DNA of 64,000 nt, taken from positions 806,001-870,000 of the forward strand of contig NZ_JACSKZ010000001.1 in assembly GCF_018617875.1 (NCBI RefSeq). The letters are read 5' to 3'. Shown in pieces: positions 9,249 through 16,746 of the stretch (its first letter is position 1; every line of letters starts with the position of its first letter). Source of the stretch: Exiguobacterium algae. Its GTDB lineage: Bacteria; Bacillota; Bacilli; Exiguobacteriales; Exiguobacteriaceae. The translations under genes were made by a program, and so were the position numbers. The notes under the pieces are model-generated. The model was not told where the DNA came from. It made no database searches and worked only from the letters and a program-made list of their open reading frames with translations.

Positions 9249-11897
9249 TCACAAGTATGCGTCAAAATAGAGACGCTTCAATTCCTGTTTTTGCCCTGCC
9301 TCATACAAGTCGACGAACTGTCGAACGATTGGCGACTTCAATTCAATTGGACGGTATTGCTCAACGATTTGATAGAGCTGTTCCGCATTCTCGAAAAACT
9401 CTTCAGGCTTGCTTCGACGTAAGAAGACGAGATACCACATCGAGAAAAAGCGCTCGAATCGTGTGTCACGATACTCATCCAGTACCCCTTCCCGGGCAAA
9501 CGCTTTAGCACGCGCCGTCTCACGGATGACACACTTCATGAAGTATTTCTTCGTGATCGTGTTCACAGTTGACCCGGCAACGGCCGCATAGTAATCGTGA
9601 ATCGTCAAATCAAGTAACGCAACCCGTTTTGCATTGAGGAACATCTCCTGGAAGAAGAGCGAGTCTTGTCCGACTGCCCCGATGACTTGCTCCAAGTTAT
9701 TCTGTTGCAGGAAGTCTTTGCGGATGACCATCGTTTGGATACTTTGAACCTTGAAGTGGTGTTCGAGCAGATAGCTACGTGGGTCTTCTAATACCCGTAC
9801 CCCTCCCGGTTCGAGGTCATTCAACTCAATCATCGCTTCATTTGCGGCAAGCTTCAACATGCTTCCGACTGTAAGGTCGAGTGTTTCATCATCTTTCATA
9901 ATTTGATATAGGGCGGCATACCCATCGTTGACGGCTTCATTATCCGGGTCAAGGAAGGCGATATACGGCGTGGTCGCGAGTTCGACCCCTTTGTTACGAG
10001 GACGCGAGGCGCTCCCGCTTCCGCCATCATTGAACGAGTACGTATACACATTCGGGTACTTCCGGACGAGACGTTCGATATAGCCGGTTGTTTCACGTTC
10101 GGTCGAACCGTCATCGACGAGCCAGATTTCCATGTCTTCAAAAATCGAGCTACGGAGCAGGCTCGAGAAGCATTTGTTATACAAATAACGACCATTGTTA
10201 TAAATCGGAACAATCATCGATAGTGCGTAATCCCCCGGTGGATTCGGAACGAGTGTGTCCTCTGCTGAAAGCAGTTCGAACCGGTCGATTGCATAGCCTG
10301 TTCCTTCGACAACCGCCTGGCCGTTTAAAAGTTCAAGCGTAAACACATCGGAGGCAAAGACCGTGAGCGCAACATCCTCGTAGCCATCAACGAATTCGTG
10401 TTCAGCCCCCGCCTTGCCTTTCGTGACGAACGGCGTATCCGTATATTTAAAGGCATTGATCAGATCCTCTACATAGTAGTCTAAATAATGATAGCGATCA
10501 TCGAACACCGTCACAAAATCGATATCTTCGAGGTCTTCTTCTTTTAACTCAGACTCCAGTACAAAGCGTTTGTATGGATAAGACTGTCGTTCGAACTGTT
10601 CGTTCAGCGTGGCCTCATCCCCTCGTCCGACGACGAGAACTTCACGGCGAATCTCACGGTTGATTCCGAGCGCAAACAACATCTCACTGAACCGGTCATA
10701 GATCGTATGGTTCGAGAAGATGTTTCGTACGCCTGACAGCTGGTGTTCAAGGCGCGCTTCATCCGTTTGGAACATCTCTAAAATCCCTTTCGCATCAAGC
10801 GCACTCGTAGCGATAAACACGTTCGGGAAGTCGTTGTTCACAGCGACGTTGTAATTCGTTAAGACCAGGTTCCCTCGTGCCTGTGCATCATAAATGGCCT
10901 GGGCACTCATCGACGGACTATTTTTCACCTCATTGACATGAAGGATCCAGTTTGACGATGCTTTGAGCTCTTCGATGTCCTCGGTTGACCCATGGACCAA
11001 AGCATCTCGAAGCGATGCCGGGGCTAGAGAAACTGTTTGTTCATCCGCCTCACGCACTACATAAAGTGGCTTATCTGCATCAAGCACACCTTTCGCCAGC
11101 GTTTCCAAATCTTTTGAGAAACGGCGGACCGGGAAGTCATTCGTGGCGACGACGCGATCTGCTTGTTGCTTCGTCATCCCGATTGGGTTAAAGCGGATCG
11201 GATCGACACCGGGGCGAATGACAAAGACACGCTCATGCCCGGCCTCTTCTATATAATCGTTTACACGTTCTTCATTCGCAGTGAAAATATAGTCACATTG
11301 AGCAGCCAGAGAGGAAAAACGATCGAAGTGGTTCGTGTCGAGCGTGGTTTCGAAAACGACACGAATATCTTTTTGTCGAGCTTTACGAATTAAGTTGCCG
11401 AGCCAATGGCGTGAATGCGAGCGCGGTGTTCCCATATGATGGAATGCCGTTGTCTCATCTTTCACGAGTGCAGCTGAAATCAAAAGAAAGTCGAGGTGAT
11501 GTGTCGCCTCGATCTCTAAAAATCCTGTCACATTGTCAAACAAGTGGACATGACAAAGACGATCAAGCTCTGCCGCCCGCTTCGTCGGTCCGACGAAAGC
11601 GACATGAACATTTGCTTTCTCATAAAAACGGGTACCGTTTGACTTGCTCCCTCTCGCTTCCACCTTCGGGAAACGGGCGCGAGCTGCCTCGAGTTCTTCT
11701 GTCAACTTTTCTTGTTGCTCGGCGAACAATTTGTCGTCAAGACGCAGGCGTTGTGCCTGTCTCGACAAAGAAGGCAATTCGTCTAGGGCAATCAGGTCAT
11801 CACCGGTGAGTGCCTCATTTCGATTCAGCCGTTCTTTCTCTTCTTTCAACCACGCGATGTGCGCCTGCACATCCCGCAACGTCGTTTTTACATCCAT
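9249..11897 (-). CDS. Giant glycosyltransferase: CgeB-like region plus GT2 domain
   Basis: An 882-residue protein and first gene of the operon. Residues 1-85 are helical and charged. About 100-430 resemble the CgeB-type region of the 1021-residue protein, with NSPSMSAQAIYDAQARGNLVL matching the MFSRRVFEGLA position. About 430-540 match the GT2-like tail of that protein (FVTVFDDRYHYLDYYVEDLI). From about 560 a true GT2 domain follows: LSMIVPIYNNGRYLYNKCFS, WLVDDGSTE and the metal-binding IAFLDPDNE. The start at 11897 follows GGTGG at a normal distance. The internal similarity to its neighbour suggests that the two giants arose by duplication and then gained different domains. Confidence 0.84.
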   Translation of the reverse strand: MDVKTTLRDVQAHIAWLKEEKERLNRNEALTGDDLIALDELPSLSRQAQRLRLDDKLFAEQQEKLTEELEAARARFPKVEARGSKSNGTRFYEKANVHVAFVGPTKRAAELDRLCHVHLFDNVTGFLEIEATHHLDFLLISAALVKDETTAFHHMGTPRSHSRHWLGNLIRKARQKDIRVVFETTLDTNHFDRFSSLAAQCDYIFTANEERVNDYIEEAGHERVFVIRPGVDPIRFNPIGMTKQQADRVVATNDFPVRRFSKDLETLAKGVLDADKPLYVVREADEQTVSLAPASLRDALVHGSTEDIEELKASSNWILHVNEVKNSPSMSAQAIYDAQARGNLVLTNYNVAVNNDFPNVFIATSALDAKGILEMFQTDEARLEHQLSGVRNIFSNHTIYDRFSEMLFALGINREIRREVLVVGRGDEATLNEQFERQSYPYKRFVLESELKEEDLEDIDFVTVFDDRYHYLDYYVEDLINAFKYTDTPFVTKGKAGAEHEFVDGYEDVALTVFASDVFTLELLNGQAVVEGTGYAIDRFELLSAEDTLVPNPPGDYALSMIVPIYNNGRYLYNKCFSSLLRSSIFEDMEIWLVDDGSTERETTGYIERLVRKYPNVYTYSFNDGGSGSASRPRNKGVELATTPYIAFLDPDNEAVNDGYAALYQIMKDDETLDLTVGSMLKLAANEAMIELNDLEPGGVRVLEDPRSYLLEHHFKVQSIQTMVIRKDFLQQNNLEQVIGAVGQDSLFFQEMFLNAKRVALLDLTIHDYYAAVAGSTVNTITKKYFMKCVIRETARAKAFAREGVLDEYRDTRFERFFSMWYLVFLRRSKPEEFFENAEQLYQIVEQYRPIELKSPIVRQFVDLYEAGQKQELKRLYFDAYL

Positions 11898-11946
11898 ACG
11901 TCCGCTCCACCTTTTTTAAGTAGTCATTATTTCTTTATCTTCCCGT

Positions 11947-11975
11947 ATCTTAACAGAGTTATATGCCGGTCGCAA
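11947..11975 (-). promoter_or_regulatory. SigA-type promoter of the polysaccharide operon
   Basis: Read on the minus strand, TTGCGA and TAAGAT are separated by 17 bases and end about 50 bases before the start codon at 11897. No other gene lies between this site and the operon start. No operator-like repeat was noticed nearby. Confidence 0.6.
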
Positions 11976-12020
11976 TTCGCTCAACCGCAACGGTTTGATT
12001 CTTCCCGAAAACGACAAAAA

Positions 12021-12050
12021 AAACACGCGCCAAGTGTATGGCGCGTGTTT
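12021..12050 (-). terminator. Intrinsic terminator of the 5'-nucleotidase gene
   Basis: An 11-bp stem (AAACACGCGCC with GGCGCGTGTTT) and an 8-base loop lies six bases after the nucleotidase stop. On the minus strand it is followed by a run of T. Confidence 0.88.
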
Positions 12051-12055
12051 TTTCA

Positions 12056-14119
12056 TTATGGGGCAACGTTTACGTCTACGATGCGTCCTTCTACTTGTGG
12101 GTCGATGTTATTTCCAAGGCTGATCAAGTGATCACGGAAGTTCTCCCAGTCGATGAGACCGAGGTCCGTTACGCGTGCATCTTCGAATGCAGCTTTGAAC
12201 TCTTGGTAGTTGTCGCCACCTTGAGCTGTGTAATAGTTCGTCGCCACTTTATACATTGCGTTCGGGTCGATCTTCTTGTCGCCGTCATACGTTACTTCGA
12301 CGATGCGTTCGCCAGCCGGTTTCGAACTGTCGAACAATACTTTGAATCCAGATACGTGGAGGAAGCCACCGCTTTCGATTGGGTAAACGCTGACGCTACG
12401 CTCGAATGCTGCGAGCAACTCGCTACCTTTCAAGTCCATGATGGCAAGCGTGTTACCGAACGGAAGGGTCGTCAACACTTCACCAGTCGTCACGTCTCCT
12501 GCATCGATGGCCGCACGGATCCCGCCACCGTTTTGAACAGCACCGATGACATTTGCATCATATTCAAGTGCTTTCTCGAACATACCGTCTGTGATCAAGT
12601 TACCGAGCGGTGTTTCGTTTTTACGTACGCTTGGTGCGTTGACATCACCTTCGTCACGCGGGTTTTCGAGTGGTGCTAAGAGCGAGACGCCGATTGGGTC
12701 ATTGCTGATCTTATCAACCACTTCTTTAAATGGTGCAAGAAGGTTGACCGCATAAGGATCTGGCTGGAGACCACGAACGTCAATCAAGCTACCTGCGTGC
12801 TTGATAACTTTTCCGTCTTTGTCGAACTCGACATCAAGCGTCCCAAGGAATTGGCTGTATTGGTCTGCCTGAACGATGACCGTCGGCTCTGTTTTGCCTT
12901 CTGTGATAACGACCGGTGCCGTAAGACGTGTGTGCGAGTGTCCACCGACGATGACGTCGATGCCGTCCACGTGTTCTGCAAGCAACAAGTCGTTATCCAC
13001 GTTCGGGTTGTCATTGAAGCCGATGTGCGTGACGGCAACGATTTGATGGACACCCATCGCTTCGAACGTCTCAACCGCTTTTTTCGCTTCTTCAATGTAG
13101 TTTTGGAACTGAACTGGACCCGGGCTAGAAATCGTTGCGGTTTCTTCCGTTGTCAAACCGAAGAATCCGATTTTCTTCCCGTCTACAACTTTGATGACAC
13201 CTTCGTACAGTCGGCCATTATAAGGCTTCTCTGTCGTTTGGTCGCGGAAGAGGCTGTTCATATACTGGTCGCTCGAGTAATCTACGTTCGAGCTGACGAA
13301 CGGGAAGTTCGCATATTTGACGAAATCTGCAAGCTCATCGTTTCCATCTGCTTCGCCGAGGTCAAACTCGTGGTTCCCTGGTACCATCAAGTCATACTTC
13401 ATGTAGTTCATCAATTTAAGGTCCGCTTGGCCTTTGAACTCATTGAAGTAAAGCGACCCTGAGAAGACGTCCCCTGCATCGATCAAGAGGGTATCCGGAT
13501 TTTCAGCACGCACTTGCTTGATCGCTGTCGCACGGTTTGGTGCATATTTCAATGCAGCGTGCGTATCGTTTGTGTGCATGAGCGAGAGTTTATATCCTTC
13601 GACCGTGTACGGCACTTCAACAGTGACGGTTTTGCCACGGTTTGTGTATGTAGCCGTCGCGACAAATTCGCCGACTTCATCCGTATGAATACCGCTCCAA
13701 CGAACAGCTTTCGTATATGTCCCACTCGCAAACCGAACTTCCTGCATCAAAATACGAAGAGCCGGTTTACCTTGTTTGAAGACGAGTGGCTCAGATGGAG
13801 GAATGATTTCAATCGGATGGTCAAGTACACGAACACGTTTTTCGATGTATTTCCCCATCCCTTTTACAACACCGCGAACCGTTTGGAAAGTCCCTAATTT
13901 CTCCATATCGACACCTGATTTGTACCAATGGATCGGAGCTCCCATGTATGTATCATCTAACGTCTTGTCCAAATCCCCACTATAAACATACGCTGATTTC
14001 GCTTTTACAACCGGTACTTTCGATGCCGCCTCCGTTACAACAGCAGGTGTGAGTGATGCCGTCGATACAGCGGCTACTGCGAGCGCTGTATACAACTTGC
14101 GTGTTCTTTTCTTTGCCAT
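12056..14119 (-). CDS. Secreted 5'-nucleotidase / cyclic phosphodiesterase family enzyme
   Basis: A 687-residue exported metallophosphoesterase that would release phosphate and nucleosides from extracellular nucleotides. Residues 1-33 are a signal peptide ending in an Ala-rich site. Residues about 34-175 form a domain shared with the S-layer-like protein at 19217-21754 (both contain PIHWYKS/EIHWYKS, EKLGTFQT/NKLGVFQT, VKG and VLDH/VLNH). The metallophosphatase domain follows with MHTNDTHAAL, DAGDVFSG, VPGNHEFDLG and VGGHSHTRL. The C-terminal nucleotide-binding domain has NGGGIRAAIDAGDVT and GGDNY. All metal ligands of the family appear present. No SLH, LPXTG or LysM anchor is visible, so the shared domain is the best candidate for wall attachment. 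A cre-like box sits in its leader. Confidence 0.9.
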   Translation of the reverse strand: MAKKRTRKLYTALAVAAVSTASLTPAVVTEAASKVPVVKAKSAYVYSGDLDKTLDDTYMGAPIHWYKSGVDMEKLGTFQTVRGVVKGMGKYIEKRVRVLDHPIEIIPPSEPLVFKQGKPALRILMQEVRFASGTYTKAVRWSGIHTDEVGEFVATATYTNRGKTVTVEVPYTVEGYKLSLMHTNDTHAALKYAPNRATAIKQVRAENPDTLLIDAGDVFSGSLYFNEFKGQADLKLMNYMKYDLMVPGNHEFDLGEADGNDELADFVKYANFPFVSSNVDYSSDQYMNSLFRDQTTEKPYNGRLYEGVIKVVDGKKIGFFGLTTEETATISSPGPVQFQNYIEEAKKAVETFEAMGVHQIVAVTHIGFNDNPNVDNDLLLAEHVDGIDVIVGGHSHTRLTAPVVITEGKTEPTVIVQADQYSQFLGTLDVEFDKDGKVIKHAGSLIDVRGLQPDPYAVNLLAPFKEVVDKISNDPIGVSLLAPLENPRDEGDVNAPSVRKNETPLGNLITDGMFEKALEYDANVIGAVQNGGGIRAAIDAGDVTTGEVLTTLPFGNTLAIMDLKGSELLAAFERSVSVYPIESGGFLHVSGFKVLFDSSKPAGERIVEVTYDGDKKIDPNAMYKVATNYYTAQGGDNYQEFKAAFEDARVTDLGLIDWENFRDHLISLGNNIDPQVEGRIVDVNVAP

Positions 14120-14159
14120 GTCCAGTTCCCCTTTCGAATTTGCGAAGAGGACATATTGA

Positions 14160-14173
14160 AGAAAGCGCTTACA
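14160..14173 (-). promoter_or_regulatory. Candidate catabolite-responsive element (cre)
   Basis: On the minus strand TGTAAGCGCTTTCT matches the Bacillus cre consensus TGWAANCGNTNWCA at 13 of 14 positions. It lies about 40 bases before the nucleotidase start codon, consistent with CcpA roadblock repression. No strong promoter pair was found further upstream, so its position relative to the transcription start is unknown. Confidence 0.45.
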
Positions 14174-14373
14174 CTGTTCGACTCCATTTTTGATTCAATT
14201 GCCCCAAAGTCGTTCATTCTTCCCCCATATGTACAATCCGCTCTAGTTCTAACGTAACGGATATTGAAACAATTAACAATCATAAGTTTAATTTTTTTAA
14301 CTTTTTACAGACTTTTTACATACAAAAAAATTCCAGTGAGTTGATGATAAAAAAGTGCATGCCCTTTTATCCC

Positions 14374-16452
14374 CTATTCGTTCAACGGAACACAAATCCG
14401 ATGCCTTGTCCCTCCTTCTAGCCAGTAAGAGACCTCATAACAATCAGACAATCGTTTGACTTGCGTATCGACGACTGCTTTCCCGGTCCGGTCAAGGCGA
14501 ATCAATGTCAAATACCGAATCTCATCTCCATATTCAATAGAAGCGACTTGACGGCGCGGAATCCACTGGAAGTCCCGGATTGAGATGTGACTCTCTTCTA
14601 TTGACATATGCGATTCTTCTTCACGGAACAGCTGAACAATTTGAATAGTCCGTCCAGAGTCATCACCGAACCGAACGTCCTGTTCTTCACATGACCCTCG
14701 AACGAGCCGAAGGTCCGGTGCAAGATGGAAGCGTTGAACAAACAAATCCGCTTCGGGTGATTTGACCTGATCGTAAACCACAAGGGTACGCGCCTGATCA
14801 TAAGCGATGGTACGTGTATGAATCGCGCCTTTCCCAATTAATCGACTCATACCGGTCGCGACCATCGCCTTCCCCGCCTCTTCCACCGACAAAATCCCAC
14901 TCTCCCCGACAAACTCGACAGCCAGGTCAAGCTCATCTCCGAGTCGGTGCACCGTATTGTGAGCAGCGACCCGTAACGCCTGTGCGCGTTCTGAACAATC
15001 GGCATAACCATACCGCCCCGTCTCGACGATAAAGTCACGTCCTAACCCGTATAACTCCAGGCTTAAGTCATCCGCATGTTTATGAGCACTCCCGTGATAA
15101 CCGGCTGTCATGACGAGGTGTGTCGCATCGCGCATCGGACGCTTTGGGTGTTGCCAATATTCACGCATGACTGCATACTGCGATCCCAAATTCATCATCC
15201 GTTCAGTCGGACATACACCATACTGCCCCCCGCTCACCGCATACGCGAGATCAGGATGTGACGCCATGTCCGGTATTAAATCCAGTCCACGAATCTGTCC
15301 CCCTGTATCCCCGAGCATCGGAAGGGTTCGATTCGGTTTCACCAGATGCAAGAGACGTCCCGGCATTTGATGAATTCGCTCAAACTGTTCGGGTAACTCG
15401 AAGCCGTTGATGTGCGCCCATTCACTGAAGCCGGTCAGCGTACGGTAAACGTAAACGTGGTATCCAGGAGAATGTTCGAGGTGCGTGCCATCTTCCGATA
15501 AACAGGATGCAAGTTGGTCCTCAAACCGGGCACGCGCAATCCGTTCCCATTCCTCACTTCGGTCAAATTCAGGAAAGTGAGACGCAATCGCGAAAAGTGC
15601 CATATCCTGAAACAGGCCGTGGTTGTGACGGGGACGGTAAAAATCCGCTGTCGACAGCAGGACCGCATGATCGTAAACGACTTTCAGCAGTCGCCCAGTC
15701 ACCTCATGGTCGTGCCAACGTGAAGACTGTCGAAACGCTTCAATAAACCCAATCAGGTGAAAGACCCGAATCGCTGTCCCGTGCTCGTGATAGGCGTCCT
15801 GATTGTGTTGCTGCATGGATACCGGATGCTTTGCCGTCCAACGAAGGATCACAGTGAGTGCATAGTCCAAATACGCTTCCTCGTTTGTTACCCCGTAAGC
15901 ACGCGTCAGTTGGTTGACGACCGTCAAGTAATGGAGTTGAAGCCGAAACGAGTTGTTTTTCGCTTCATTCACTGTGACGGCACAATTAAATCCCTCTACG
16001 TCCTCTACTTCCAGCGCCTGCCGCGCCGCCGGGATGTACCATTTTCCTTCAAGTGCCTGATCGGCAAACCGCACCGCCTGTTCGTTTGTTAATCGTTCGT
16101 ACACATACGGGGCAAGTAAACGTTTTTGATGGATATAGTCATGAATGAGCACCTGGTCCATCTTGTCCGACAGTCTCGTCTTTGTAAAAGGATGCGTCAT
16201 GACGAGCATGGCATCACTCCTTTTCACCAATACTTGCCTGTCTTGAAGACGAACGACATAGTATCCTTTAAAAGGTCGAATGACACGGCCTGTTCGGGTG
16301 ACCGCCAAATAGCCGTCTGATACGATTTGTCTACCCCTCCATCGCTTCAGCATCGTCCCTTTCGAGATGACGACTTCCCAATCTGAAGCCCCCCGCGACA
16401 GGACCGAGTCACTGATTTGTGCGACGAGTTGTTTTGTAATTGAATATTCCAT
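14374..16452 (-). CDS. Heparinase II/III-like polysaccharide lyase, no signal peptide
   Basis: A 692-residue protein of the heparinase II/III (alginate-lyase-like) superfamily, predicted to cleave uronic-acid polysaccharides by beta-elimination. Conserved blocks: HEHGTAIRVFHLIGF, RPRHNHGLFQDMALFAI, LEHSPGYHVYVYRTL, MTAGYHGSAHKHADDLSLE, LGRDFIVETGRYGY and AAHNTVHR. These supply the His, Tyr and Glu residues expected in the toroid and beta-sandwich domains. The start at 16452 follows GAGGGAACGA; the ATG at 16464 would add four residues. No export signal is visible, unlike the divergent paralogue at 16747-18831, which it matches along most of its length. The substrate could be the ManNAcA polymer next door, but this is inference. 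Confidence 0.85.
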   Translation of the reverse strand: MEYSITKQLVAQISDSVLSRGASDWEVVISKGTMLKRWRGRQIVSDGYLAVTRTGRVIRPFKGYYVVRLQDRQVLVKRSDAMLVMTHPFTKTRLSDKMDQVLIHDYIHQKRLLAPYVYERLTNEQAVRFADQALEGKWYIPAARQALEVEDVEGFNCAVTVNEAKNNSFRLQLHYLTVVNQLTRAYGVTNEEAYLDYALTVILRWTAKHPVSMQQHNQDAYHEHGTAIRVFHLIGFIEAFRQSSRWHDHEVTGRLLKVVYDHAVLLSTADFYRPRHNHGLFQDMALFAIASHFPEFDRSEEWERIARARFEDQLASCLSEDGTHLEHSPGYHVYVYRTLTGFSEWAHINGFELPEQFERIHQMPGRLLHLVKPNRTLPMLGDTGGQIRGLDLIPDMASHPDLAYAVSGGQYGVCPTERMMNLGSQYAVMREYWQHPKRPMRDATHLVMTAGYHGSAHKHADDLSLELYGLGRDFIVETGRYGYADCSERAQALRVAAHNTVHRLGDELDLAVEFVGESGILSVEEAGKAMVATGMSRLIGKGAIHTRTIAYDQARTLVVYDQVKSPEADLFVQRFHLAPDLRLVRGSCEEQDVRFGDDSGRTIQIVQLFREEESHMSIEESHISIRDFQWIPRRQVASIEYGDEIRYLTLIRLDRTGKAVVDTQVKRLSDCYEVSYWLEGGTRHRICVPLNE

Positions 16453-16494
16453 TCGTTCCCTCATTTGTAAGTATTCATATTTGAAAATTCTAAC

Positions 16495-16698
16495 TTAGAA
16501 AAAGGTGGAAATCAAGAGGCGCTGTCTATTACTTAATGATTCGCCAATATCAGTCCACATCGCACCGCTTCTCAAAGTCAGGTCTGGACGGAGCGGGCGG
16601 TAGATCCAATATTCGAAATGCAAAGACCTGAGCAGCGTGTTACGGGCATCACTGAAAACGACCAACTTTTTCGAGTTTAAGGAAATATATTCTTCTCA
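16495..16698 (-). other. Stop-free stretch between the lyase paralogues, possible gene remnant
   Basis: The 294-base gap between the divergent lyases holds a minus-strand stretch of 66 codons without a stop (ending TAA at 16495-16497). It has a protein-like composition (LHFEYWIYRPLRPDL) but no upstream start codon or ribosome site. It may be the tail of a lost gene or chance. The right end overlaps the promoter region of the secreted lyase. Confidence 0.3.
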
Positions 16699-16701
16699 TG
16701 G

Positions 16702-16707
16702 TATACT
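16702..16707 (+). promoter_or_regulatory. Likely -10 box of the secreted lyase gene
   Basis: TATACT preceded by TGG lies 40 bases before the start codon at 16747. The -35 region is poor, so an activator or an extended -10 mode would be needed. Confidence 0.4.
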
Positions 16708-16746
16708 TTGAAAAAGAAGTAAATCTAATTCTAGTGAGGTGTAGCT

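Noticed and set aside
14340-14373. Terminator after the cytosolic lyase gene (AAAAG...CTTTT around GCATGC)
   Set aside because: The stem is only about five A/T-rich pairs, too weak to call.
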